Below are positions 18,032 through 27,088 of a DNA stretch of 34,383 nucleotides, piece by piece (the stretch's first letter is position 1; every line of letters starts with the position of its first letter). The DNA lies in assembly GCA_043742785.1 (NCBI GenBank), contig JAYTXU010000022.1:1-34383 (forward strand). The letters run 5' to 3'. The translations under genes and the position numbers were made by a program. The DNA comes from JACQCF01 sp043742785 (GTDB lineage Bacteria; Omnitrophota; Gorgyraeia; Zapsychrales; Fredricksoniimonadaceae). The notes beneath the pieces are model-generated. The model did not search any database. It saw only the letters and a list, made by a program, of their open reading frames with translations, and was not told the DNA's origin.

Positions 18032-18979
18032 ATGAAAATAAGCATTATCATTGCAACCTACAACCGATGTGAACATTTAAAGAAGATTCTTGCAAGCTTA
18101 ATCAAACAAGAACGTAACACCTCGTTTACTTTTGAGATTATCGTTGCCGACAATAATTCAACAGACGCAACAAAGACTGTGGCGGAATCTTTTAAACCAA
18201 GATTTAATGAAGATATTAAATATCTGTTTGAATCAAAACAGGGAAAATCCTATGCCTTAAATTCAGCTATTCAATCTGCGCAAGGCGATATTGTTGTTTT
18301 TACAGATGATGATGTTATTGCTGATCCTGATTGGTTAATAAATATCGTTGAATGTTTTAAACGTTATGATTGTGATGGCTTGGGAGGAAGAATCCTTCCC
18401 GTGTACCCTCCAGGTACGGCGCAATGGATTATAGATAATGCTGATTTATTGGTTGGTCCAATCGTTTATTATGACTATGGCGAATCACTTAAACCTTATG
18501 TTAAACCGATGTACGAATTTTTAGGTGCTAATTTTTCTTTCAAGAAAAATCTTTTCGAAGAGTCTGGTTTGTTTCGTACTGATATCGGTCCTGGAAAGGG
18601 GAAGTTAGGGGAAGATACTGAAATTACAAACAGATTTTTAAAAGCTGGAAAAAAATTGTATTACTGTGGAAATGCCATCATCCGTCATCCAGTTGACAGT
18701 AGCCGCATGTCGCTTAAATACATTGCAAGATGGTATTTTGAATTGGGAAAATACCGAACAGTCATTGATGAACAAGGAAAGATACCAACGAATCTTATCT
18801 ACATAGCAGGTGTTCCTAGATATTTAATTGGTCAAATTCTAAAACAAACTCTACAACTTGTTTTAAATATATTAAACACACGAAACTTTCTTAGAATATG
18901 GATTAATTTATTTATTAATATCGGAAAAGCAAAAGAAATTCGCCATATTTATTACAACAACACAAAACAAAAAATATGA
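18032..18979 (+). CDS. glycosyltransferase family 2, tandem copy 1
   Basis: A 315-residue GT-A enzyme with ISIIIATYNRCEHL, VADNNSTDATKT, QGKSYALNSAIQSAQGDIVV, the metal motif FTDDDVIADPDWL, the acceptor-side block GANFSFKKN and LGEDTEITNRFLKAGK. The C-terminal segment (HPVDSSRMSLKYIARWYFELGKYR) is the helix typical of the subgroup with the TDDD motif. It lies 5 nt after the GT4 gene and overlaps its tandem paralogue in an ATGA. Confidence 0.86.
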   Translation: MKISIIIATYNRCEHLKKILASLIKQERNTSFTFEIIVADNNSTDATKTVAESFKPRFNEDIKYLFESKQGKSYALNSAIQSAQGDIVVFTDDDVIADPDWLINIVECFKRYDCDGLGGRILPVYPPGTAQWIIDNADLLVGPIVYYDYGESLKPYVKPMYEFLGANFSFKKNLFEESGLFRTDIGPGKGKLGEDTEITNRFLKAGKKLYYCGNAIIRHPVDSSRMSLKYIARWYFELGKYRTVIDEQGKIPTNLIYIAGVPRYLIGQILKQTLQLVLNILNTRNFLRIWINLFINIGKAKEIRHIYYNNTKQKI

Positions 18980-19914
18980 AAACTTCAATTAGTGTGATTA
19001 TTTGCACTTATAACAGAGCCGAAAGTTTAAAAACAGTATTGGAAAGTCTGTTAAAACAAAAAAGAGACCAAGACTTTGAGTTTGAAATTATCGTGATTGA
19101 TAATCGTTCAACAGATTCAACTAAAACTGTTATCGAATCATTCTCTAATACTTTTAAAGGCCAACTCAAATATTTATTTCAAAGTCAAAAGGGGAAGTCC
19201 TTATCCTTAAACATGGCTATTCGTGAGGCAAAGGGAGATATCCTGGTATTCACTGATGATGATGTCATTATCGATGAACAATGGATATCACATATTTATG
19301 AATGTTTTAAAAAATACGATTGCGATGCCGTTGGAGGAAGGGTTCTTCCTATTTATCCAGATAAAACACCTTTATGGGTTAAAAATAATGCAGTCAAACT
19401 ATCTGGATCAGTCGTTATTTATGATTATGGCGATCAAACCTTCCAATTAGATCAACAACATTACCCTTTTATTGGGGCTAACTTTGCCTTTAAAAATAAA
19501 ATATTTACGGATTGTGGTTTATTTAATCCTAATTTAGGACCAGGAACGACTAATGGTGGGGAAGATACTGATTTTATAAAAAGGATTATTACTAAAGGCA
19601 AGTCTTTATACTATTGCGGTGAAGCGCTAGTTTGGCATCCGCTTGATCTAAAACGCTTAAAACTAAACCATGTGGCCTCTTGGAATATAGCTTTAGGGCG
19701 TTATGCAGCCTATGAAGAAATAAAACATCAAAAGAATCAATTTATTTCTTATTGGGGAATTCCCAGGTGGCTATTGCGCGGTATTATGATTGATACTCTT
19801 CGATTATGTGCAGCTATCTTCAATCAAGTAGCCTGGTACGATGCATGGCGAAGTTTTTTTCGTAAGCTTGGAATGATTCAAAAATATAGAGAAATTAAAA
19901 AGGTTACTCGTTAA
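18976..19914 (+). CDS. glycosyltransferase family 2, tandem copy 2
   Basis: A 312-residue paralogue of the immediately upstream gene, collinear throughout: ISVIICTYNRAESL, VIDNRSTDSTKTVIESF, QKGKSLSLNMAIREAKGDIL, FTDDDVIIDEQWI, DCDAVGGRVLPIYP and GGEDTDFIKRIITKGKSLYY. All catalytic motifs are retained. Copy 2 has diverged mainly in the C-terminal third. Adjacent position and shared subgroup signatures indicate a local tandem duplication. The stop overlaps the next start (TAATG). Confidence 0.86.
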   Translation: MKTSISVIICTYNRAESLKTVLESLLKQKRDQDFEFEIIVIDNRSTDSTKTVIESFSNTFKGQLKYLFQSQKGKSLSLNMAIREAKGDILVFTDDDVIIDEQWISHIYECFKKYDCDAVGGRVLPIYPDKTPLWVKNNAVKLSGSVVIYDYGDQTFQLDQQHYPFIGANFAFKNKIFTDCGLFNPNLGPGTTNGGEDTDFIKRIITKGKSLYYCGEALVWHPLDLKRLKLNHVASWNIALGRYAAYEEIKHQKNQFISYWGIPRWLLRGIMIDTLRLCAAIFNQVAWYDAWRSFFRKLGMIQKYREIKKVTR

Positions 19915-20849
19915 TGCCTAAAGTCAGCGTTATTATTCCTACATATAACCGTATGCATCTTATCGCAAGAGCTATTGATAGCGTCTTGGCTCAAACGTTC
20001 ACGGATTATGAAATAATCGTTATTGATGATGGATCCAAAGACGATACTCAACAAATTCTGCAAACCTACCAAACCAAAATCAAATACATTTTCCAAGACA
20101 ATCAAGGAATTTCCGAAGCACGCAACCGCGGCATTCAAGAATCTAAAGGAGAATACATCGCTTTTTTAGACTCTGATGATTGGTGGGCTCCTGAAAAACT
20201 AACCGAACAAGTAAAAATCCTTAATACTCATAAGAATATAGGGATTGTTTATTCTCGCATGCCGATTATTAATGAAAAAGGGGAAACCATCGGTATGAAG
20301 CCTAACGGTGCTTCAGGAAAGAATTTTAAAGAATTATTAGAAATATGGGGTGACCTGCCAACTTCTACAGTATTAACAAGGCGTGAATGTTTTGATAAAG
20401 TAGGGACTTTTGATAAAGATTTGCCTCCTATGGAAGATATTGATATGTGGCTGCGCATATCCCAATTTTATGATCTCTATGAGATTGAAGGAAAAACTCT
20501 AGCCTATTATTACCGGCATGGAACTCAAATCACAGCAAATCCAATCAAGGTTTATGAAGGATTAACAAAGATTTACAAAAAAATTCTTACCCAATACGAG
20601 AATATACCTACTCATCTTATAATTAAACGGCTAGCAGAAAAGCAATACTCACTCAGCAAAGCCTATTATAAAAAGGGGTTATACTCCGATTCTTTCAAAA
20701 ATCTTATTCAAGTCCTAAGCCACTATCCATTAGTAGGAAAGCTGTTCGTTCACAAATATGACAGTGTCCTTAGTAGATTTTTAAAAATTATTAAACCTTA
20801 CGGTTTTTTCTGTGTATGCTGGTTTAAATTAACGACAGGAAGAAAATAA
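19914..20849 (+). CDS. glycosyltransferase family 2
   Basis: A 311-residue GT-A enzyme: VSVIIPTYNRMHLI, AQTFTDYEIIVIDDGSKDDT, GISEARNRGI, FLDSDDWWAPEKL (metal site), PPMEDIDMWLRIS (E-D acid/base) and YYYRHGTQIT. It belongs to a different GT2 subgroup from the two genes before it and resembles the GT2 domain at 1646 and the gene at 7545. The C-terminal 90 residues are helical. Coupled by a 1-nt overlap with the upstream gene. Confidence 0.87.
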   Translation: MPKVSVIIPTYNRMHLIARAIDSVLAQTFTDYEIIVIDDGSKDDTQQILQTYQTKIKYIFQDNQGISEARNRGIQESKGEYIAFLDSDDWWAPEKLTEQVKILNTHKNIGIVYSRMPIINEKGETIGMKPNGASGKNFKELLEIWGDLPTSTVLTRRECFDKVGTFDKDLPPMEDIDMWLRISQFYDLYEIEGKTLAYYYRHGTQITANPIKVYEGLTKIYKKILTQYENIPTHLIIKRLAEKQYSLSKAYYKKGLYSDSFKNLIQVLSHYPLVGKLFVHKYDSVLSRFLKIIKPYGFFCVCWFKLTTGRK

Positions 20850-20853
20850 ACTA

Positions 20854-21963
20854 ATGAAGATTTGTATAGAATCCCAGGTATTAAACCATCATCGCCGCTC
20901 AGGTCTTATGACCTATACAGAAGGTTTGGTCTATGGCATGTATAAATTAGATAAAGATAATCAATACAACTTAACGTATTATTCTCTGACACGAAAAAGC
21001 CAAGATATGCCAGGACCACAAGGAAATAACTTCCATAAAACAGTGATTAGGGTTCCTGATCAAGAATTCGCTGGACGGCAATGGGTTGTTGATAATATTA
21101 CTTTACCTTTATTTCTAAAGACTAATAAAATTAATGTTTTTCACCGCCCTAACGGCTACACAATCCCGCCAGTAAAAAATGTTTTTAAAATCTTAACCGT
21201 TCATGATTTAAGAACACTAACCATCAAAGACCAGTTTTGGTCCCAAAATATTGAACATTACCGTAAAACTTTAAACAATCTGGATGTTTGTGTTGTTGTT
21301 TCAGAATGCACTAAAATAGATCTTTTAAAACATTTCAATATGGATGAAAAAAAAATTAAGGTTGTTTACTTAGGAGCCGATGATAGATTTCGCCCTGTTA
21401 ATAAGGAACAAGTAGAAGCTGTAAGGACTAAGCATGAAATCAATGAACCGTTTCTTTTGTCCATTGGTTCTGTGCCTCGTAAAAATATTGATGGGATTAT
21501 CCGCGGCTTTGCTGCCAGCAAAGCTAACAAAGATTTTCTTTTAGTCTTAAGCTGCAACATGGAAATAGATAAATATCAGCAGTTAGCCAAAGATTTAGGT
21601 GTTGAAAAAAGAATTCTTATATTAGATTCTTTAAAAGATAAAGAAATTGTTGCTCTTTTTAATGGATGCCATTGTTTTCTATTTCCTTCACTTTATGAAG
21701 GTTTTGGATTGCCTATTTTAGAAGCCATGCAATGTGGGGCACCGGTCATTACATCTAATATTTCTTCCTGTCCTGAAGTAGCAGGGGACTCGGCCATCTT
21801 AGTAGACCCTAATAATGCACAAGAATTAGCTTCTGCTATTGATTCTATTTGTTACGATAATAACCTTAGAACAAAACTTATCCAAAAAGGTTTTGAAAGG
21901 GCAAAACGTTTTAGCTGGGACAATTTTTCCCAAGAAATGAAAAAGATTTACGCTTTAGCTTAA
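20854..21963 (+). CDS. glycosyltransferase family 4 (mannosyltransferase-like)
   Basis: A 369-residue GT-B enzyme of the WbaZ/RfaG-like subgroup: N-terminal RRSGLMTYTEGLVYGM (GxxxY-type acceptor loop), VFHRPNGYTIP, ILTVHDLRTLT, VSECTKIDLLKHF, SIGSVPRKNIDGIIRGF and the E-x7-E pair at 282 and 290 in YEGFGLPILEAMQCGAPVI, then CPEVAGDSAILVDP. Related proteins often transfer mannose or rhamnose, but the sequence does not fix this. An AGGA lies 13 nt before the start. Its stop is followed within 2 nt by the AAGGAG of the acetyltransferase gene. Confidence 0.88.
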   Translation: MKICIESQVLNHHRRSGLMTYTEGLVYGMYKLDKDNQYNLTYYSLTRKSQDMPGPQGNNFHKTVIRVPDQEFAGRQWVVDNITLPLFLKTNKINVFHRPNGYTIPPVKNVFKILTVHDLRTLTIKDQFWSQNIEHYRKTLNNLDVCVVVSECTKIDLLKHFNMDEKKIKVVYLGADDRFRPVNKEQVEAVRTKHEINEPFLLSIGSVPRKNIDGIIRGFAASKANKDFLLVLSCNMEIDKYQQLAKDLGVEKRILILDSLKDKEIVALFNGCHCFLFPSLYEGFGLPILEAMQCGAPVITSNISSCPEVAGDSAILVDPNNAQELASAIDSICYDNNLRTKLIQKGFERAKRFSWDNFSQEMKKIYALA

Positions 21964-21975
21964 AAGGAGCTTCCA

Positions 21976-22494
21976 GTGTTTAATAATCTTAAAGCTGATA
22001 TTCAACGTTATACTAAACTAGAGAAAAGTGTGTACACCTTGTTTGAACAAGGTCTTTGGGCTATCGCTGTTTATCGTTTTGGACGTGAGATAAGAAAATT
22101 TAGAATTCCTATTTTTTCTTTAATTTTTAAACTCATCGCATTTTTATTATTTAAACTCATTGAAATCTTGACAAGTATTTCCTTACCTGCCAGTGCACAA
22201 ATTGGTAAAGGATTTTATGTAGGACATTTTGGTGGAATCATCTTACATAGTGATGTTCAAATAGGAGAAAATTGTTCTATTGGACCAGGAGTCATACTAG
22301 GAACTAGAGGTGGAGGCCATAAAGGAGCTCCAGTATTAGGTAATAATGTTTATGTTGGGGTAGGAGCTAAAATATTAGGAAATATTAAAATAGGAAACAA
22401 TGTAAAAATCGGGGCTAATTCTGTGGTTCTTAATGATGTTCCTGATGGATCCACAGTTGCCGGCATTCCTGCAAAAATAATAAAATTAGGGTAA
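21976..22494 (+). CDS. serine acetyltransferase-like hexapeptide acetyltransferase
   Basis: A 172-residue left-handed beta-helix acyltransferase. Start codon is GTG, with AAAAGGAG at 21963-21969 and 6-nt spacing. The N-terminal helical part (YTLFEQGLWAIAVYRFGREI) is followed by hexapeptide repeats (VGHFGGIILHSDVQIGENCS, GPGVILGT, GNNVYVGVGAKILGNIKIGN, KIGANSVVLNDVPDGSTVAG). It resembles CysE/WcaB proteins, but its position among glycosyltransferases and before a polymerase argues for O-acetylation of the glycan from acetyl-CoA rather than cysteine synthesis. Complete and of normal length for the short EPS-associated form. Confidence 0.85.
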   Translation: MFNNLKADIQRYTKLEKSVYTLFEQGLWAIAVYRFGREIRKFRIPIFSLIFKLIAFLLFKLIEILTSISLPASAQIGKGFYVGHFGGIILHSDVQIGENCSIGPGVILGTRGGGHKGAPVLGNNVYVGVGAKILGNIKIGNNVKIGANSVVLNDVPDGSTVAGIPAKIIKLG

Positions 22495-22498
22495 TTCT

Positions 22499-23884
22499 AT
22501 GGGTATTTTGTCTAGTATCAAACATTTAGCTCCTTTATCGATTTATCTCGTATGTCTTGTGACTATTTTTCTAGGGATTATAGGCCGTGGACAATGGGCG
22601 CTTTTATTGGTGACTTTTCTCATTCCGCTACGAAATATCGTAGATAAAATCCAGGAGTTTCCTGGTGGAAATCAAATAATTGATCTTTTAATTGCCTCAG
22701 CACTGATCAGTTGGTTTTTATCAGCTGCTATGCAAAAAAGACAGTTCTTTGCACCTTCTGCTTTAAATATCATGATCGTTGTAATGGTCATTTACACCCT
22801 CCTTAGTTTATTTATTGGTAGTAATTATCTTAACGGTACATTTTCATTTTCCCTATCCGATGAAAGGGTCAAAGATTGTAAGAACTTTTGTTTAATGCCT
22901 TTACTCTTCCTTATCACCATAAACCAAATTACTAATCGAGTATGGATTATACGCATTCTGATCGCTATGCTAGTAGCCATCTTTCTCATGCAATATTATA
23001 CTGTAGCTCAAATTCACGATTATTCCTCACTTTTGTCTCGAGAAAAAATTACTGGAACATTTCAATTCTTAGGCCCCAATGAAGTGGCAGCTTTTTTTAA
23101 TGAATACACCCTTATTATCATAGCCATTTTCTTTTTTTTAAAATCAAACAAATGGGTCAAATGGTCACTCTTAGTCATAATCTACATAAACATTTTTTGT
23201 ATTGTTTTTCTTTATTCCCGCGGCGCTTACCTGGGAACATTCGTAGGCATGGCTTTTCTATTCCTTTTTAAAAACAAAAAATTACTTTTTCCATTAATCC
23301 TTATTGCTCTTTTATGGCAAACAGTTTTACCGGAAAAAGCTGTTGAACGCATCAAGGGAACCAAAAATGAATACGGCCAATTAGATGAATCTTCTAAACG
23401 TCGTATCGATATTTGGAAGCAAGCCTTTGAGTTATTCCAAAAAGAACCTCTAACAGGAATCGGTTATGGAGTTTTCCGTTATTTAGGTCTAGATTTAGGA
23501 GATACTCACAATATTTACGTTAAACTTCTTGTTGAACAGGGGTTAATAGGAATTCTCATCTTTCTTATTATTATTTTTTGTTTTATACGAATGGGATACA
23601 TTTTATATAAAAAGGGAGAGGAGGACGACCTGGCTAAAGGCATGGGGCTTGGACTTATGGCCTGCATGATTGTCGTAATTCTTAATAACTTCTTTGGAGA
23701 CCGCTGGTCCTATTTTGAACTAAGTGCATACTTATGGATTTTTGCAGGTCTAGCAGGCCGCATGATTATTATGCATGAAACACCTGACACCTTAGTTGCG
23801 GTCAAAGAAGACAAAAAAGAACCAACAACAATATCTGTTGTGCCTCAACCAAAGAAAAAGAAAATCCGCTATTATGACCTTTGA
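22499..23884 (+). CDS. O-antigen ligase/polymerase family membrane protein (Wzy/WaaL-like)
   Basis: A 461-residue inner-membrane protein with about ten hydrophobic segments between residues 10 and 430 and the large periplasmic loop of the Wzy_C family. Family signatures are SRGAYLG at 240-246, GIGYG at 320-324 and DTHNIYVKLLVEQGLIG at 335-351. It either polymerises undecaprenyl-linked repeat units or ligates glycan to lipid A, and homology alone does not separate these. The cytosolic tail is Lys/Pro-rich (VPQPKKKKIRYYDL). It is the only polymerase-like gene here. It starts 4 nt after the acetyltransferase and overlaps the next gene by 11 nt. Confidence 0.9.
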   Translation: MGILSSIKHLAPLSIYLVCLVTIFLGIIGRGQWALLLVTFLIPLRNIVDKIQEFPGGNQIIDLLIASALISWFLSAAMQKRQFFAPSALNIMIVVMVIYTLLSLFIGSNYLNGTFSFSLSDERVKDCKNFCLMPLLFLITINQITNRVWIIRILIAMLVAIFLMQYYTVAQIHDYSSLLSREKITGTFQFLGPNEVAAFFNEYTLIIIAIFFFLKSNKWVKWSLLVIIYINIFCIVFLYSRGAYLGTFVGMAFLFLFKNKKLLFPLILIALLWQTVLPEKAVERIKGTKNEYGQLDESSKRRIDIWKQAFELFQKEPLTGIGYGVFRYLGLDLGDTHNIYVKLLVEQGLIGILIFLIIIFCFIRMGYILYKKGEEDDLAKGMGLGLMACMIVVILNNFFGDRWSYFELSAYLWIFAGLAGRMIIMHETPDTLVAVKEDKKEPTTISVVPQPKKKKIRYYDL

Positions 23885-26105
23885 CTCTTCCTCTAAAATT
23901 AACATCGTCCTTTTAACAGATTGTTTAGGTGATATTTCAGGTGGAGCAGAAAAACAAATTTTTGAACTTGCCAAACGTCTGCCTAAAGATCAATACAATG
24001 TTTTTGTAGCCAGTCTCGAAGCTCAAGGGGAGACATCCAGATCCTTAATTGAATCCATTGGCTGCCAATTAAAAACATTTCAGGTTATTCGTATCTATGG
24101 ACTATCTGGATTTCTTCAAGGAATTCAATTCTTTTATTTTTTACGTAAGAATTCTATCCATGCCGTTGTAACCTATCATTTTGGATCTGATATTTGGGGA
24201 ACTTTTTGGGGTCATCTTGCCGGTGTTCCATTCATTGCTTCTAATAGAAGAGATATGGGATTTTGGCGCAACTGTTCCCATGTCATGACTTACAAATTAA
24301 TTAACACTTGGGTCAACAAAATTATTACAGTGACCTCTTCCATTAAGCAAATGGTGATGGATACAGAAAGTGTTCCTGCTGAGAAAATTGAAGTTATCTT
24401 TAATGGTGTTGAATTTTCCTCAAATAACATCAAGACTCCTATAACGAAATCAGAATTAGGGCTGCTGCCAGAAGACACTGTGATTATGCATGTAGCTAAT
24501 TTACGTCCTGTTAAAGGGCATCGCTATCTCATTGAAGCCTTTGCAGAAGTCATCAAAAATTGTCCTACGGCAAAACTTATTCTTATTGGTAAAGATGAAT
24601 TAAACGGAGAACTTCAAAAACTTAGCCAGAAACTAGAAATAAACTCTCAAATTCTATTCTTAGGTGCACGCAGTGATATTGCACAGTTATTACCCTTAGC
24701 TGATATTTGTGTTTTAACATCATTAAGTGAAGGGATGTCCAATGCAATTTTAGAATATATGACTTTTGGTAAACCTGTTATTGCCACCAATGTTGGAGGA
24801 AATCCAGAACTCATACGAAACGGATATAATGGTCTTTTAGTTTCTAAGGAGAATTCTTTCGAATTGTCATCGGCTTTAATAGAATTGATTAACGATAAAG
24901 CTAAGCGTCAGGTCATGGGTAATAATAGCCTTTTGTTTGTCAAAGAGAATTTCTCCATGGAAATAATGCTTCAGAAATACACCCAACTTTTCCAAATTAA
25001 AACACTTCATTTAATCAGTAGTGGAGGTTTTTTTGGGGCTGAACAGGTTATTTTAACTCTAGCTGCTTGTAATAAAAATTCTGGACAAATTATAGGAGCA
25101 ATTAATAATCAATATAATTCTCATTTAGAAATCATAGATGAATCCAAGAAAAAAGAATTAAACACCATAATATTTGAAGCCCAAGGTCGTTTTAATTTCT
25201 CTACAGTAAGAGAAGTTTTAAATTTTGTGAAAAAAAATCAAATTAAAATTATTCATACTCATAATTATAAGGCCAATTTTATAGGATTTTGGGTTACTCT
25301 TTTAAGCCCCATTAAATGGGTATCGACCATTCATGGTTGGGCCAATATAGATACAAAATTACGTTGGTATGAATTCTTAGATGGAATAATTTTAAGATTT
25401 ACGAATAAACTTATCTGTGTTTCCCAATCCAATTACAATGCTCTTCTTCATAAAAGATACGCAAAAGAACGTTTGGCAGTTATTTCTAACGGAATTAATC
25501 TCAACGATTACTTTAAAACAAATCCTGATGCATATTTAAAAGAAAGTCTTGGAATTCAATCAAACGATCTTGTTATAGCTATTGTTGGTCGTTTATCTCC
25601 TGAAAAAGGACATTCAATCCTCATTAAAGCTTTTAATAAGATAGCAATGTCTTATCCAAATATGAAATGTTTAATTATAGGGGATGGGCCATTGAGAAAT
25701 GATATAGAGAAACATATCAATGACCTTAAATTAAATTCTAGAATTATTTTTACTGGAATAAGAAAGGATATGCCCCCAATTTATAATATCTGTAATATTC
25801 TGATAAATTCTTCTTACACAGAAGGGCTTCCGTTAACTATCTTAGAAGCCATGGCCTGTAGTGTTGCGGTTATTGCTACTGATGTGGGAGCTGTTTCTCA
25901 AGTTATTGAGGATCAAATCAATGGACTTCTTATTAAACCAGGGGATTGGAATCTTTTAGCAGAAAAAATTTCATTCCTTTTAGACGATCCTTCTAAACGT
26001 TTGCAATTAGCTCAAGAAGGTGAAAAAAAGGTAAGAAATTCATACAGCGCAGAAGCCATGTATAGTCAGTATCAGAAGATTTATAGAGAGATTGTTTATA
26101 AATGA
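23874..26105 (+). CDS. tandem double glycosyltransferase, GT4-GT4 fusion
   Basis: A 743-residue protein with two complete GT-B family 4 units. Unit 1 (about 8-375) has GGAEKQIFELAKRL, IFNGVEF, NLRPVKGHRYLIEAF and E286/E294 in SEGMSNAILEYM. Unit 2 (about 376-740) opens IKTLHLISSGGFFGAEQVIL and has SNGINLNDYF, GRLSPEKGHSILIKAF and E650/E658 in TEGLPLTILEAMAC. The second unit has Cys-Ser where Cys-Gly is common after EAMA. I chose ATG 23874 (MTFDSSSKINIVLL); a frame-open start at 23796 would overlap the membrane gene by 89 nt with no family-like sequence. Two consecutive sugar additions are inferred. Confidence 0.87.
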   Translation: MTFDSSSKINIVLLTDCLGDISGGAEKQIFELAKRLPKDQYNVFVASLEAQGETSRSLIESIGCQLKTFQVIRIYGLSGFLQGIQFFYFLRKNSIHAVVTYHFGSDIWGTFWGHLAGVPFIASNRRDMGFWRNCSHVMTYKLINTWVNKIITVTSSIKQMVMDTESVPAEKIEVIFNGVEFSSNNIKTPITKSELGLLPEDTVIMHVANLRPVKGHRYLIEAFAEVIKNCPTAKLILIGKDELNGELQKLSQKLEINSQILFLGARSDIAQLLPLADICVLTSLSEGMSNAILEYMTFGKPVIATNVGGNPELIRNGYNGLLVSKENSFELSSALIELINDKAKRQVMGNNSLLFVKENFSMEIMLQKYTQLFQIKTLHLISSGGFFGAEQVILTLAACNKNSGQIIGAINNQYNSHLEIIDESKKKELNTIIFEAQGRFNFSTVREVLNFVKKNQIKIIHTHNYKANFIGFWVTLLSPIKWVSTIHGWANIDTKLRWYEFLDGIILRFTNKLICVSQSNYNALLHKRYAKERLAVISNGINLNDYFKTNPDAYLKESLGIQSNDLVIAIVGRLSPEKGHSILIKAFNKIAMSYPNMKCLIIGDGPLRNDIEKHINDLKLNSRIIFTGIRKDMPPIYNICNILINSSYTEGLPLTILEAMACSVAVIATDVGAVSQVIEDQINGLLIKPGDWNLLAEKISFLLDDPSKRLQLAQEGEKKVRNSYSAEAMYSQYQKIYREIVYK

Positions 26106-27088
26106 TTCCTCTTCCTTTTATATCCATAGTTATTCCAACAAAAAATTCTGAGAAATATATTCATTTATGTCTAAATTCTTTGAATTTACTTCATTACCCC
26201 GAAGAGTCCTATGAAATTATTGTCGTTGATAATGGGTCAGTTGATAAAACAAATGAAATCATTAAAAATTACCCCATTAAAAGCTTAATTATAGAGAATT
26301 GTAATATTTCAGCAGTTAGAAACTGGGGAACCCGTCACGCTAAAGGTGAGATCTTTGCTTTTCTTGATTCTGACTGTATTGTTCCAACAAACTGGTTAAA
26401 TACTGCTGCTTCTGTTTTGGAATCAAAACAAATAGGAATAGTAGGAGCATGGTATTCATTACCTCAAAAACCCTTATGGATTGAAAAAGTTTGGGATATT
26501 TGTACAACTCATCGCCTCAATCAAAAGGGCCCTATAGATTGGCTGCCCAGCAGTAATTTATTTATTAAAAGAGATCTGTTTCGTGATTTAAACGGATTTA
26601 ATGAAGACCTCATTACTTCAGAAGATGTTGATATTTGCTACCGTGCACGAAAAAAAGGTAAAATCGTTTACTCTGAACCACAAATCACTGTTCAACATTT
26701 AGGAAATCCTAAAACAATTAAACAGTTCTTTTTTAAAGAAAAATGGAGAGGGGAAGGTGTTCTACAGAATTCCTTTAAGAATTTTCCTAGAATTGAAGTC
26801 AACAACGCTCTTAGCTTTGGGATTATTACTCTAATTTCTATTTTAGGAATTCTTTCAGGTGCTCTCTTCTGGGCCGTTAACGGTTCCAATTCTTTATTTT
26901 TGTTTTCAATACTGGGGCTATTAGCTATTCCTTTACTAATGACCATAAAAACATTATCCCATCGTCATCAATGGAATAATTTCTTAATTTTATTTATGCT
27001 TTTTATCATCTATGGCATCGCACGCGCCTCTTCTGTCTTTACTTTTGCTGTTTGGATAAATCTTATAAAAAGGAAAAATAATGTTTAA
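26102..27088 (+). CDS. glycosyltransferase family 2 with C-terminal membrane segments
   Basis: A 328-residue membrane-bound GT2. The catalytic part (about 1-225) has FISIVIPTKNSEKYI, VVDNGSVDKT, the metal motif FLDSDC and TSEDVDICYRARKKG. Residues about 238-325 hold three hydrophobic helices (around FGIITLISILGIL, LFLFSILGLLAIPLL and FLILFMLFIIYGIA). This layout is typical of inner-membrane glycosyltransferases working on a lipid carrier. It begins in an ATGA overlap and shares 8 nt with the next gene. Confidence 0.86.
   Translation: MIPLPFISIVIPTKNSEKYIHLCLNSLNLLHYPEESYEIIVVDNGSVDKTNEIIKNYPIKSLIIENCNISAVRNWGTRHAKGEIFAFLDSDCIVPTNWLNTAASVLESKQIGIVGAWYSLPQKPLWIEKVWDICTTHRLNQKGPIDWLPSSNLFIKRDLFRDLNGFNEDLITSEDVDICYRARKKGKIVYSEPQITVQHLGNPKTIKQFFFKEKWRGEGVLQNSFKNFPRIEVNNALSFGIITLISILGILSGALFWAVNGSNSLFLFSILGLLAIPLLMTIKTLSHRHQWNNFLILFMLFIIYGIARASSVFTFAVWINLIKRKNNV

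Noticed and set aside
17720..18076. 118-codon open frame on the minus strand
   Set aside because: It lies antisense to two clear glycosyltransferase genes and has no family-like sequence, so it is a shadow frame.
21976..22494. Calling the hexapeptide protein CysE for cysteine biosynthesis
   Set aside because: Short N-terminal domain and glycan-locus context favour a sugar O-acetyltransferase, so no cysE symbol was given.
23796..23873. Earlier start for the double GT4 gene at 23796
   Set aside because: The extra 26 residues are a shifted reading of the preceding gene's Lys-rich tail. ATG 23874 gives the proper GT4 N-terminus.
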